A stretch of DNA of 46,301 bases from RHKX01 sp041393495. GTDB lineage: Bacteria > Actinomycetota > Thermoleophilia > Solirubrobacterales > 70-9. The stretch is from assembly GCA_041393495.1 (NCBI GenBank), contig JAWKKA010000019.1, positions 1 through 46,301 of the forward strand, written 5' to 3'. Of the stretch, positions 1-8,145 are shown piece by piece. The position numbers and the translations under genes were made by a program. Position 1 is the stretch's first letter; each line of letters begins with the position of its first letter. Under the pieces are notes generated by a model. The model was given only the letters and a program-made list of their open reading frames with translations. It had not been told where the DNA came from and searched no databases.

Positions 1-89
1 CGAGCCGGATCATCAACGAGGTTCCCGGCGTCAACCGCGTCGCGCTCGACATCTCGTCGAAGCCGCCGGCGACGATCGAGTGGGAGTAG
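1..89 (+). CDS. C-terminal end of an unidentified protein (partial)
   Basis: The window opens inside a reading frame whose last 28 codons start at base 3 and end SRIINEVPGVNRV...TIEWE before TAG at 87-89. The core 'I-I-N-E-V-P-G-V-x-x-V-x-L-D' resembles a small alpha-beta motif seen at the end of many unrelated domains (BON, MIP18-like, heavy-metal-associated), so I cannot name the family. It converges with the reverse-strand peptidase gene that ends at 160. The start lies outside the window. Confidence 0.55.
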   Translation, partial: SRIINEVPGVNRVALDISSKPPATIEWE

Positions 90-159
90 CGACAGCCCTC
101 GCTCCCGGGCGATTCCGCCCCGGCCGATCGATTCGCTGGCACGCTTGCGGGGCCGAGCG

Positions 160-1305
160 TCAGCTCCACTTGTCCCACTTCTTGAGCGGGCGCGTCGGGT
201 CGAGAACGTGGCCGCCCTCGTACCAGCCGGGGGCCGACCAGCGCTCGAAGTGGAGGTGGCAGCCCTGCGCGTCGCCGGTGTCGCTCTCGCGGCCGATCGT
301 CTCCCCGGTCTTGACGCGGGTGCCCTCCTTCGGCCGCCCCTTCCGCTCCATGTGCATGTAGACGAAGTCCTCGCCGGTCTTCTTGCCGTCGATGACGAGG
401 TAGTAGCCGGCGGCCGACTGGTAGGCGTTGACCTGGACCTTGCCGCCGCGGGCGGCGACGATCCTCGTTCCGCAGTCGGCGAAGACGTCCTGGCCCTGGT
501 GGCCGCGGCCGGCCCCGAGGCCGTCGCCGTAGCCGTGCTCGCCGCGGAGCGGGAACTTGTAGCCGTAGTAGGCGAAGCCGGTGCCCTCGCGGCCGCTCTC
601 GCCGCCGAGCGCCGAGACCTCGAACCTGTACTTGCCGTTGCGCGGTGGCTTGCCCCGCGCGTCGAGCCCGTCCCACGTGACCGTCTGGTTCGTGTACGGC
701 TGCCGATCCTTCTCGACGATCGAGTCGATCGTCTTGCCGGTGTCCCGGGAGACGATGTCGATCCGGATGTCGGCGGGGGAGTCGGCCGCGAACAGGTAGT
801 CGAGCGAGATGTCCTTGTTGCCGTCGAAGTAGGCGGTCTTCGGCTTCGCGTCGACCTGCCTGACGGCGAAGCCCTTGACGGTGTCGATCGCCCCCTCCGG
901 CTTGACCGTGATCGCGGCGGGAGAGCGGGCCTTCGTCCCGAAGCGGCTGACGACGACGAGCTTGCCGCTGGCGGCGCCGGTCGGGACCCCGACGGTGACG
1001 GTGTCGGCGCGGACCGCGGTCGGCTCCACCTCGATCCGGCCGGCGGCGCCGGGGAAGCGGACGGCCGTGACCTCGTCGAGCGACCTGCCGGTGATCTCGA
1101 CCCGTCCGGTCTCGGTCACGGTGCGTACGTCGAGGCAGCGGTCCCGGCAGACCACGTCATCGACCTTCGGCGGATCGGGCGTGCCGAGCCCGCCATCGCC
1201 GGAAGCGGCGCCGGCCCAGCTGAGCAGCGCGGCGAGCATCGCAAAGGCGAGGATGCTGACGACGCTGGTCCTCGTCGTTCCCGTACGCGTGGCGCTCCGG
1301 CTCAA
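160..1305 (-). CDS. Secreted M23-family metallopeptidase with IPT-like and FlgD-like domains
   Basis: This predicted 381-residue cell-wall endopeptidase has a basic, hydrophobic N-terminal signal segment (residues 1-35). An IPT/TIG-like beta domain (about 60-135) and a FlgD-like Ig fold (about 150-232, ending in WDGLDARG...NGKYRFEV) follow. The C-terminal LytM/M23 domain carries the zinc ligands: H269 and D273 in GHQGQDV, then H350 and H352 in CHLHFE. M23 enzymes cut peptidoglycan cross-links outside the membrane. The start is a TTG with GAGGGA immediately upstream. The first ATG (residue 23) would cut the signal segment, so TTG is preferred. The leader RNA carries a c-di-AMP riboswitch, which fits control of a wall hydrolase by osmotic or wall signalling. 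All catalytic residues are present. The exact bond cleaved is unknown. Confidence 0.9.
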   Translation of the reverse strand: MSRSATRTGTTRTSVVSILAFAMLAALLSWAGAASGDGGLGTPDPPKVDDVVCRDRCLDVRTVTETGRVEITGRSLDEVTAVRFPGAAGRIEVEPTAVRADTVTVGVPTGAASGKLVVVSRFGTKARSPAAITVKPEGAIDTVKGFAVRQVDAKPKTAYFDGNKDISLDYLFAADSPADIRIDIVSRDTGKTIDSIVEKDRQPYTNQTVTWDGLDARGKPPRNGKYRFEVSALGGESGREGTGFAYYGYKFPLRGEHGYGDGLGAGRGHQGQDVFADCGTRIVAARGGKVQVNAYQSAAGYYLVIDGKKTGEDFVYMHMERKGRPKEGTRVKTGETIGRESDTGDAQGCHLHFERWSAPGWYEGGHVLDPTRPLKKWDKWS

Positions 1306-1325
1306 GTCCCTCGTCTCTCTCGTTG

Positions 1326-1478
1326 GGGCCTACGGGGTTAGCTGTCGGGCTCGCGCGGAAAGAGCAGCGCTACCTGGCTTTTGTGCCTGGATTCGCCCCT
1401 TGGTCGCCGTGTCCTTGCGGGCCGGCTCCCAGGCGGTTCCCCCGCCCTCCGGCGCATGTGCCCCGGAGACTCGGCAGG
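1326..1478 (-). ncRNA. c-di-AMP (ydaO/yuaA-type) riboswitch
   Basis: Read on the reverse strand, this leader has conserved ydaO-aptamer blocks in order. A CTCCGG/CCGGAG hairpin (about 1446-1467) is followed by GGCGGGGGAACCGCC, then GGGGCGAATCC, then AGCCAGGTAGCG. The diagnostic 3' block CCGACAGCTAACCCCGTAGG ends near 1328. In actinobacteria this class commonly sits upstream of peptidoglycan hydrolases and Rpf-like proteins and turns expression off when c-di-AMP binds. The aptamer ends only about 20 nt before the TTG start of the M23 gene, so the start region itself may belong to the expression platform. The exact ends are approximate. Confidence 0.9.
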
Positions 1479-1493
1479 TCCTGTGCGCGCGGC

Positions 1494-1499
1494 AGTATA
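1494..1499 (-). promoter_or_regulatory. -10 element for the riboswitch-M23 transcript
   Basis: TATACT on the reverse strand lies about 15-20 nt upstream of the first conserved aptamer block, which places transcription start just before the riboswitch. Confidence 0.6.
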
Positions 1500-1653
1500 G
1501 CCGCGGCAGCGGCCGCCGGGGCGACGGTTTGCGGCCGCGGCAGCGGCCGGCGGGGGCGGCGGTCGGCGGCCGGCGGGGCACGGCTTGCTGCTCCGCCGTC
1601 GTGTCGCGCCGGTGGATCCGCCGGTCCCGCTCCACGAGCCGCGGGGCAATGGC

Positions 1654-1710
1654 TATCATCCCGCCGGCCGCGCGGGACCCATCCGGGTCGGAGCGCGGCT
1701 GTTTCGCGGA
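1654..1710 (+). promoter_or_regulatory. Putative promoter and structured leader of rplM
   Basis: TATCAT at 1654-1659 is a plausible -10. The following leader can form two hairpins, TCCCGC/GCGGGA (1659-1664 with 1672-1677) and GACCC/GGGTC (1676-1680 with 1685-1689). They share bases 1676-1677 and so are mutually exclusive. This could be a ribosomal-protein autoregulatory leader, but I recognise no described L13 leader class. The rest of the 1500-1710 stretch is GC-rich and holds no gene that I can support. Confidence 0.4.
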
Positions 1711-2145
1711 ATGAAGACCTACGTGGCCACACCCGAGAACCGGACGCGCGACTGGTACGTCGTCGATGCCGAGGGCCAGACGCTGGGCCGGCTGGCGACC
1801 AGGATCGCCGACGCCCTGCGCGGGAAGCGGAAGCCGGAGTTCACCCCGCATTGCGATGTCGGCGACTTCGTCATCGTCGTCAACGCCGAGAAGATCGCCG
1901 TGACGGGCGACAAGTTGAAGAGCAAGCGTTATTACCGGCACAGCGGCTACCCGGGCGGGATCCGCTCGCGGAGCCTCGCAGAGATGCTCGACCGCAGGCC
2001 GGAGGATGTCATCCGCCGCGCCGTCAAGGGGATGTTGCCCCGCAACAAGCTGGCCCGCAAGCAGCTGCTGAAGCTCAAGGTGTACGCCGGCCCCGAGCAT
2101 CCCCACGCCGCGCAGCAGCCGAAGCCCCTGGAGGTGAGCAAGTGA
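1711..2145 (+). CDS. rplM: 50S ribosomal protein L13
   Basis: This 144-residue protein is the normal length for bacterial L13. It opens MKTYVATPENRTRDWYVVDA and carries the family hallmarks: LGRLAT near residue 27, the AEKIAVTGDK region, YYRHSGYPGG and a basic C-terminal part (RNKLARKQLLKLKVY). L13 binds 23S rRNA early in large-subunit assembly. I chose the ATG at 1711 because conserved sequence begins exactly there, although the frame is open further upstream. The stop overlaps the GTG start of rpsI (GTGA), so the two are translationally coupled, as rplM-rpsI is in most bacteria. Confidence 0.97.
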   Translation: MKTYVATPENRTRDWYVVDAEGQTLGRLATRIADALRGKRKPEFTPHCDVGDFVIVVNAEKIAVTGDKLKSKRYYRHSGYPGGIRSRSLAEMLDRRPEDVIRRAVKGMLPRNKLARKQLLKLKVYAGPEHPHAAQQPKPLEVSK

Positions 2146-3056
2146 CCGACGACAGCGAGCGCGAGCAGAGCGAGAGCGAGAACGCCCCCGAGCCCGAGGC
2201 CGAACGGCCCGAGGCCGAAGCCGGGCAGCCGGCTGCCGAGGGGCCGGCGGCGGCCGCGCCCGATGCCCCGGAGCCGCCGGAGCAGGATTCGGCCGACCAG
2301 CCGGCTGCCGAAGCCCCTGCCGAGCCCGCGCCGGAGCCGGCCGCCGAAGCCGAAGCCCCCGGCGAGCCGGCCGCCAAGCCCGAAGCCCCCGCCGAGGCCG
2401 CGCCGGAGCCGGCCGCCGAGGCCGAGGCCGCTACCAGGCCCGAAGCCCCTGCCGAGGCCGCCGATCGCGCCCGCAAGGCCGCCGCGGCCAAGAAGGACGT
2501 CGTCCCTGGCGCCGATCTCGAGCCGATCGCGATCGACGACGACCGCGAGCTGACCGCCGAGGAGCGGGCCGCCCGCGAGGCCGAGGAGGAGGAGCGGCGC
2601 GCCCGCGAAGCCGCCGCCGCCGATCACGAGGAGGAGGCGATCGCGCCCCGCTCCGTCTCGGTCCCCGCCGACGCGCAGATCCAGGCGACCGGGAAGCGCA
2701 AGAGCGCGATCGCCCGGGTGGTCGTCCGCGCCGGCGACGGCTCGTTCCAGATCAACGACCGCGGCATCGAGGAGTACTTCCACAGCGGCCAGCACCAGGC
2801 GCAGGCGCGTCAGCCGCTGGTGGCGACCGGCTACGAGGGCAGCGTCGACGTCAAGGTCCGAGTCCATGGCGGAGGCGTCAGCGGCCAGGCCGGAGCGGTC
2901 CGCCACGGTGTCGCCCGCGCGCTCACCCAGCTCGAGCCCGAGCTTCGCGGCGAGCTCAAGCGACGTGGAATGCTGACCCGCGACGACCGCCGCAAGGAGC
3001 GCAAGAAGGCCGGGTTGAAGAAGGCCCGCAAGCGTCCGCAGTTCAGCAAGCGCTGA
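2142..3056 (+). CDS. rpsI: 30S ribosomal protein S9 with a long acidic N-terminal extension
   Basis: The last 125 residues (from about base 2679) are a normal S9: IQATGKRKSAIARV, the GGGVSGQAGA loop, RHGVARAL, and the basic tail ending KRPQFSKR that reaches the decoding centre. In front lie 179 residues almost wholly of Ala, Glu, Pro and Asp. They contain internal repeats (EAPAEPAPEPAAEAEA and EAPAEAAPEPAAEAEA) and a charged helical stretch near residues 135-165. Actinobacterial S9 often has a short extension; this one is longer than the core. The start is GTG at 2142, overlapping the rplM stop, and no better start lies inside the extension. The extension keeps frame and codon bias, so it is probably translated. 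Its function is unknown. Confidence 0.95.
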   Translation: MTDDSEREQSESENAPEPEAERPEAEAGQPAAEGPAAAAPDAPEPPEQDSADQPAAEAPAEPAPEPAAEAEAPGEPAAKPEAPAEAAPEPAAEAEAATRPEAPAEAADRARKAAAAKKDVVPGADLEPIAIDDDRELTAEERAAREAEEEERRAREAAAADHEEEAIAPRSVSVPADAQIQATGKRKSAIARVVVRAGDGSFQINDRGIEEYFHSGQHQAQARQPLVATGYEGSVDVKVRVHGGGVSGQAGAVRHGVARALTQLEPELRGELKRRGMLTRDDRRKERKKAGLKKARKRPQFSKR

Positions 3057-3060
3057 TCAG

Positions 3061-3178
3061 GCCGCTCGCTGCGCTCGCTCGCAGCAAGCAGCCCGCTCGC
3101 GGCTGAGCCGCTCGCTCCGCAGCGGGCAGCAACCGGGCTCAAACGCTGCTCGCTGCAAGCTGCTTGCTGCTCGCTCGG
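3061..3178 (+). repeat. Intergenic CGCTCGCTGC-type repeat cluster with inverted repeats
   Basis: Between rpsI and glmM there are about a dozen degenerate copies of GCTCGCT/GCAGC-like words in both orientations. A perfect 12-bp inverted repeat pairs GCAGCAAGCAGC (3081-3092) with GCTGCTTGCTGC (3159-3170). Smaller palindromic words lie inside, such as CGGCTGAGCCG at 3100-3110. It could fold into a long cruciform or hairpin and act as a terminator or mRNA-stabilising element, or be a REP-like element. It encodes no protein that I can support. Confidence 0.6.
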
Positions 3179-3215
3179 ACAGGCATCCTTGCTCCCACCC
3201 CGTAATCATCCCCGC

Positions 3216-4532
3216 ATGCCTGACGGAACGAAGCTGTTCGGCACCGACGGCGTCCGCGGGCCGGTCGGGGAGCTGTTGACGCCGGAGCTGGCGTTGGCGC
3301 TCGGGCGGGCGGCCGCGGCCGAGCTGGGCGCCGAGCGGCCCCAGGTCGTGATCGTTCGCGACACCCGGGAGTCCGGCCACATGCTCGAGTCGGCGCTCGC
3401 CGCCGGCCTCGCCGCCGGCGGGGCGGACGTCTTCCTGGCCGGGGTGCTGCCGACGCCGGCCGCCGCGATCCTCGTCCACAAGCACGGCCTCGACCTCGGC
3501 GCCGTCGTCTCCGCCTCGCACAACCCGTGGCGCGACAACGGCATCAAGTTCTTCGGCCGCGACGGCAGAAAGCTCGACGACGAGGGTGAGGCGCGTGTCG
3601 AGGCGCGGGTCGCGGCGGGCCCGGCGACCGGCGCCGCGTCGGGGCGGATCCGCAGGCTCGAGGGGGCCCTCGACGACTACCTGCGGGCGCTCGACGTCGC
3701 GTTCGACCTCGACCTGACCGGGCGCCGGATCGTCCTCGACTGCGCCAACGGCGCGACCTACCGGGCCGCCCCGGCAGCCTTCGCCCGGACCGGCGCCGAG
3801 ATCGTGACGATCGCCGCCGCGCCCGACGGCCGCAACATCAACGAGGGGTGCGGCTCGACGCACCTCGACAACGTTGCCGCCGCAGTCGCCGACCAGGGGG
3901 CCGAGATCGGCTTCGCCTTCGATGGCGACGGTGACCGGATGCTGGCGGTCGACGGCGAGGGCAACGAGTTCGACGGTGACGAGATCGTCGCGCTGGCTGC
4001 GCTTCACCTGCGCGACGCGGGTGAGCTGCCCGGCGGCGTCGCGGTCACCGTGATGAGCAACTACGGCTTCCACAAGGCGATGGACGCGGCCGGGATCGAG
4101 GTCGCGACGACGAAGGTCGGGGACCGCTACGTGATCGAGGAGCTCGTCGAGCGCGGCTGGACGATCGGCGGCGAGCAGTCCGGGCACATCATCTGGACCG
4201 ACTTCGCGACGACCGGCGACGGCCTCGCCGCGGCGCTGCTCGTGATGCGGGCGCTCGGCTCGGGGTCCCTCGCCGGCAGCCGCCCGATCGAGAAGTTGCC
4301 GCAACGGCTCGAGAACGTCCTCGTGCCGAGCCCGGACGCGCTGGCAGCCGCGACGGCCCTCTGGGAGGCGGTCGGTCGCGAAGGAGCCGGCCTCGAGGGC
4401 CGCGGTCGCGTCCTCGTCCGCCCGTCGGGGACCGAGCCGCTCGTCCGCCTGATGGTCGAGGCGCCGGACGAGGCCGAGTGCGAGGATGTCCTCCGCCGGC
4501 TCGTCGCCGTCGCCAACCGCGAGCTCGCCTGA
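3216..4532 (+). CDS. glmM: Phosphoglucosamine mutase
   Basis: GlmM converts glucosamine-6-phosphate to glucosamine-1-phosphate for UDP-GlcNAc and peptidoglycan synthesis. The 438-residue product has the four-domain phosphohexomutase signature. The N-terminus is KLFGTDGVRG, the phosphoserine loop is SASHNP with Ser101, the Mg site is DGDGDR, the sugar loop is GGEQSGHI, and the phosphate-binding loop near the C-terminus is RPSGTEPLVR. Length and motif order are standard. The ATG at 3216 is chosen because the conserved N-terminus starts there. There is no Shine-Dalgarno, and an AATCATCCCCGC element directly precedes the start, so the mRNA may be leaderless. glmS follows, giving two successive steps of one pathway. 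Confidence 0.97.
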   Translation: MPDGTKLFGTDGVRGPVGELLTPELALALGRAAAAELGAERPQVVIVRDTRESGHMLESALAAGLAAGGADVFLAGVLPTPAAAILVHKHGLDLGAVVSASHNPWRDNGIKFFGRDGRKLDDEGEARVEARVAAGPATGAASGRIRRLEGALDDYLRALDVAFDLDLTGRRIVLDCANGATYRAAPAAFARTGAEIVTIAAAPDGRNINEGCGSTHLDNVAAAVADQGAEIGFAFDGDGDRMLAVDGEGNEFDGDEIVALAALHLRDAGELPGGVAVTVMSNYGFHKAMDAAGIEVATTKVGDRYVIEELVERGWTIGGEQSGHIIWTDFATTGDGLAAALLVMRALGSGSLAGSRPIEKLPQRLENVLVPSPDALAAATALWEAVGREGAGLEGRGRVLVRPSGTEPLVRLMVEAPDEAECEDVLRRLVAVANRELA

Positions 4533-4583
4533 CCGGAGTCGCCCGCGCCGGCGGGCCGCTTTGCGCCGTCGGGGGGGTGTCCG

Positions 4584-4612
4584 TATCCTTGGGCGCCCTC
4601 TCAACCCCGGAG
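4584..4612 (+). promoter_or_regulatory. -10 element and RBS of glmS
   Basis: TATCCT (4584-4589) is followed by a short leader with GGAG at 4609-4612, 5 nt before the ATG at 4618. Unlike many neighbours this gene has a conventional leader. No glmS-ribozyme-like sequence is visible. Confidence 0.5.
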
Positions 4613-4617
4613 TCTCC

Positions 4618-6474
4618 ATGTGCGGCATCGTCGGATATGTGGGCAAGCGGCCGTGTCGCGACCTTCTCATCGCCGGCCTCGAGAAGCTCGAGTACCGCGG
4701 ATACGACTCCGCCGGACTGTCCGTGCTCGATCACGGCCGGATCGATTCCGTGCGCGCGGTCGGCAACCTCTCGAACCTCCGCGCCGCCGTCGCCGAGCCC
4801 CGTGACGAGGGCGCCGTCGCGGTCGCCGAGGCCGAGGCCACGATCGGGATCGCCCACACGCGCTGGGCGACCCACGGGCGCGTCACCGAGGAGAACGCCC
4901 ATCCCCACAGCGACGAGGAAGGCCGGATCAACATCGTCCTCAACGGCATCGTCGAGAACCACACCGAGTTGCGCCGCGAGCTGCTCGCCCAGGGCCACGA
5001 GTTCAGCTCCGAGACCGATGCCGAGATCGTCGCCCACCTCATCGAGCGCCACTACCGAGGCGATCTGACCGCCGCCGTCCGCGCCGCCTTCGCCGATCTC
5101 CGCGGCCACTACGCGTTCGTCGCGATGCACGCCGATCATCCCGACCTGCTCGTCGGCGCCCGCCAGGAGTGCCCGCTGGTGATCGGCGTCGGCGAGGGGG
5201 AGACCTTCCTCGCCTCGGCGATCCCCGCCTTCCTCCGCGAGACGCGAACCGCGATGCAGATCGAGAACGGCGAGATCGTCACGATCACGGCCGAGCGGGT
5301 CGCGATCACCGACGGGGACGGCAGGCCCCACGAACGTGAGATGGAGGAGGTCACCTGGGACGAGGAGGCGGCCGAGCGGGGCGGCTACCCGACCTTCATG
5401 ATGAAGGAGATCCACGAGCAGCCGGATGCCGTCGCCGAAACGATCACCGACCGGCTGCCCGGGACCGACGCGGTCGATCTCAGCGAGCTCGCGCTGACCC
5501 CGGAGCAGGCCGCCAGGGTCCGTCGCGTGATCGTCGTCGCCTGCGGGACCTCCTACCACGCCGGCCTGGTCGGCCGCTACGCGATCGAGACCTGGGCGCG
5601 GCTGCCGGTCGATATGGACATCGCCTCCGAGTACCGTTACCGCGACCCGGTGATCGAGCCCGACGATCTCGTCATCGGGATCACCCAGTCGGGCGAGACC
5701 GCGGACACGCTGGCCGCGATGCGCCTCGCCCGCGAGCGCGGCGCGCACGTCCTCGCCGTCACCAACGTGATGGGCAGCCAGGCGACACGCGATGCCGACT
5801 CGGTCCTGTTCACCAGGGCCGGCCTCGAGATCGGCGTCGCCGCGACGAAGACCTTCACGAGCCAGGTCGCCGCGATCTACCTGCTCGGGCTCTGGCTCGC
5901 GCAGGTTCGCGATCACATCGACCGCGAGCGGGTCGCCGAGCTGGTCGGCGAGCTGAAGGCGCTGCCGCGGAAGATCGAGGAGACGATCGACTCCTGCGAC
6001 GGGCAGGTCCGCGCGATCGCCCGCAGCCATGCCGAGGGCCGCTTCTTCCTCTACCTCGGCCGCCACATCGGGCTGCCGGTGTGCCTCGAGGGCGCGCTGA
6101 AGATGAAGGAGATCTCCTACATCCCCTCCGACGCCTACGCGGCCGGAGAGATGAAGCACGGCCCGATCGCGCTGCTCGACGAGACGACCCCGGTCGTCTG
6201 CATCGCGACCGACATGCCGGTCCTCGACAAGATGCTCTCGAACGTCGCCGAGGTCCACGCCCGCGGCGCCGCCGTGATCGCGATCGGCACCGAAGGCTCC
6301 GACGAGGTCGCCGCGACCGCCGACCAGGCGCTGTTCGTCCCGCGGACCGACTGGATCCTCCAGCCGATCCTCGCCGTGGTCCCGCTCCAGCTCCTCGCCT
6401 ACTACACGGCTCGCCAGCTCGGACGCAACGTCGACCAGCCGCGCAACCTCGCGAAGACGGTCACCGTCGAGTAG
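4618..6474 (+). CDS. glmS: Glutamine--fructose-6-phosphate aminotransferase (isomerizing)
   Basis: GlmS makes glucosamine-6-phosphate from fructose-6-phosphate and glutamine, the entry step to amino sugars. The 618-residue protein begins MCGIVGYVG, with the catalytic Cys2 exposed after Met removal. The glutaminase domain includes THTRWATHG-type sequence (AHTRWATHGRVTEENAHPH). Two SIS domains follow, with CGTSYHAG and the phosphate-binding ITQSGETADT. The C-terminus NLAKTVTVE is the usual family ending. The ATG at 4618 is fixed by the requirement for Cys at position 2, although the frame is open further upstream. It lies 85 bp after glmM and is probably functionally paired with it. Confidence 0.98.
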   Translation: MCGIVGYVGKRPCRDLLIAGLEKLEYRGYDSAGLSVLDHGRIDSVRAVGNLSNLRAAVAEPRDEGAVAVAEAEATIGIAHTRWATHGRVTEENAHPHSDEEGRINIVLNGIVENHTELRRELLAQGHEFSSETDAEIVAHLIERHYRGDLTAAVRAAFADLRGHYAFVAMHADHPDLLVGARQECPLVIGVGEGETFLASAIPAFLRETRTAMQIENGEIVTITAERVAITDGDGRPHEREMEEVTWDEEAAERGGYPTFMMKEIHEQPDAVAETITDRLPGTDAVDLSELALTPEQAARVRRVIVVACGTSYHAGLVGRYAIETWARLPVDMDIASEYRYRDPVIEPDDLVIGITQSGETADTLAAMRLARERGAHVLAVTNVMGSQATRDADSVLFTRAGLEIGVAATKTFTSQVAAIYLLGLWLAQVRDHIDRERVAELVGELKALPRKIEETIDSCDGQVRAIARSHAEGRFFLYLGRHIGLPVCLEGALKMKEISYIPSDAYAAGEMKHGPIALLDETTPVVCIATDMPVLDKMLSNVAEVHARGAAVIAIGTEGSDEVAATADQALFVPRTDWILQPILAVVPLQLLAYYTARQLGRNVDQPRNLAKTVTVE

Positions 6475-6515
6475 CGGAACCCCGTCTCCCGATTCATTTC
6501 CGCACCGTCACTCAA

Positions 6516-6521
6516 TAGAGT
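6516..6521 (+). promoter_or_regulatory. -10 element (TAGAGT), 7 nt before the start codon
   Basis: TAGAGT lies 7 nt upstream of the ATG at 6529, which would give a leaderless mRNA. The preceding TCACTCAATAGA is repeated exactly before the ctaC gene at 20058. Confidence 0.55.
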
Positions 6522-6528
6522 CACCCGA

Positions 6529-8145
6529 ATGCGAACGAAGATCCTCCGCCCGATCGTCCCGGTCCTCCTGCTTGCTGTCGCCGTGACCCTCGCCGCCTGT
6601 GGCGGGTCCGACAGCGCGCCCCCCGACCTCGGCCCCGACCCGGCGACGATGGTGCCGGCCGACGCGCCGTTCTACATGGAGGCGGTCCTGCGGCCCGAGG
6701 GCGACATGGGCGACGACCTCAACGCCGCCCTCTCGAAGCTGCTCGTCACCGACGACGTCCCGGGGAAGGTCCACGACGCGATCGACGAGGCCTTCGCCGC
6801 CGAAGACGAGGACATCAGCTACGACGCTGACATCGCACCGTGGCTCGGAATCCGCGGCGGCATCTACTTCAACGGCTACGACGCGAAGGCGAACGAGGCG
6901 GAGGGCGCGGCGATCGTCGCTGTCACCGACGCCGGCGCCGCGCAGTCGTTCCTCGACAAGGCCGCCGAGCAGGGATCCGCGAAGACGGCCGCGCGGGACT
7001 ACAAGGGCGTGCAGCTCCAGGTCGCGGCCGCCGACGACACCGCCTACGGGATCGACGGTGACTTCCTGCTCGCCGGCAGCACCCAGGGGGTCGAGGATGC
7101 GATCGACGCCGCCTCCGGGGAGAACCTCGCCGGCGTCGACGATTCGACCACCGGCTTCGACCAGGTTCCCGATGACTCGATCTTCTCCCTCTACGCCGAC
7201 CCGCAGCGCGTCCTCGACCTGATCCGGGGGGCGGGGATCCCGGCGAGCGAGCTCAAGCAGATCGAGGAGCAGGTCGCGAAGATGGGCGACGGGCCCCTCG
7301 ACGCCTGGGGGACCGCAACCGACACGTCGCTGAGCGTCGGCGCCTCGGCGCCGGCGCCGGCGGACGCGAGCGATCCGACCGACCTGTTGACGACGCTTCC
7401 GGCGGACTCGTGGTTCGCGTTCGCGGCGACGGGCGTCGGCGATCAGCTCGCAACCTCGATCGCCCAGTTCAAGGCCGGCTTCGAGGCCAGCCTCGAGCAG
7501 ACGGCGCCGCAGGTCGCCGACCAGGTCGACCCGATCCAGGCCTTCCAGGATGCGACCGGGCTCGACCTCGAGCAGGACGTCGCCTGGATCGGCGACATCG
7601 GCGGGTTCGTGGAGGGCACGTCGGTGTTCGGCCTCGGCGGCGGCATCGTGATCACGACCGACGACACGCAGGCGGCCGAGGACGCGGTCAAGAAGCTCCA
7701 GGCGACGTTCGGAAGGACCCGCGGGGTCAAGGTCAGCCCGTCCGCGGAGGGCTTCGACGTCCAGGCCCGGGGGGCGCCGCTCGGCGCCGAGGTGACCGTC
7801 GAGGACGACAAGGTGGTGATCGCCGCCGGCGCCGACAGCACCGAGGACGTCCTCTCGCCCTCGGAGACGCTCGGCGACTCGGACACGTTCCAGGCTGCCG
7901 AGGACGACCTCGACAACGACCTCACCCCGAGCGTGTTCGTCAACTTCGCTCCGATCCTCGACCTGATCGACAGCACCGGCGAGTCCGATCCCGACATCGA
8001 GGCCGCGCGCCCCTACCTGAACGCGCTCGACTTCCTGATCGGGGGCAGCAAGGTCGACGGCGATCGCTCGGTGAGCGGCCTGACCCTGGGCGTCCAGGAC
8101 CAGCCGGAGGGCGATTCGACGACTGCTGCGGTGATCGCCCCGTGA
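6529..8145 (+). CDS. DUF3352 family lipoprotein
   Basis: This 538-residue predicted exported lipoprotein has a short basic N-terminus and a hydrophobic run, then the lipobox LAAC with Cys24 as lipidation site. The mature part looks like the actinobacterial DUF3352 family. It starts 'PATMVPADAPFYMEAVLRPEGDM', and repeated alpha-beta units describe substrate-free beta sheets with recurring 'LxSxSxEGVxDAI'-like segments (AGSTQGVEDAIDAA). The family has no established biochemical role and is common in Thermoleophilia and Mycobacteriales. No catalytic motif is visible. The promoter TAGAGT sits 7 nt before the ATG. Its stop overlaps the acpS start, so it is cotranscribed with acpS. Confidence 0.8.
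   Translation: MRTKILRPIVPVLLLAVAVTLAACGGSDSAPPDLGPDPATMVPADAPFYMEAVLRPEGDMGDDLNAALSKLLVTDDVPGKVHDAIDEAFAAEDEDISYDADIAPWLGIRGGIYFNGYDAKANEAEGAAIVAVTDAGAAQSFLDKAAEQGSAKTAARDYKGVQLQVAAADDTAYGIDGDFLLAGSTQGVEDAIDAASGENLAGVDDSTTGFDQVPDDSIFSLYADPQRVLDLIRGAGIPASELKQIEEQVAKMGDGPLDAWGTATDTSLSVGASAPAPADASDPTDLLTTLPADSWFAFAATGVGDQLATSIAQFKAGFEASLEQTAPQVADQVDPIQAFQDATGLDLEQDVAWIGDIGGFVEGTSVFGLGGGIVITTDDTQAAEDAVKKLQATFGRTRGVKVSPSAEGFDVQARGAPLGAEVTVEDDKVVIAAGADSTEDVLSPSETLGDSDTFQAAEDDLDNDLTPSVFVNFAPILDLIDSTGESDPDIEAARPYLNALDFLIGGSKVDGDRSVSGLTLGVQDQPEGDSTTAAVIAP

Noticed and set aside
3061..3178. Repeat cluster as a CRISPR array or replication origin
   Set aside because: No constant repeat-spacer spacing, no cas genes, and no DnaA boxes or AT-rich unwinding region.
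4189..6258. 689-codon reverse open frame opposite glmM-glmS
   Set aside because: Antisense shadow of GC-rich codons; low-complexity Asp/Arg/Gly-rich product without motifs, opposite two certain genes.
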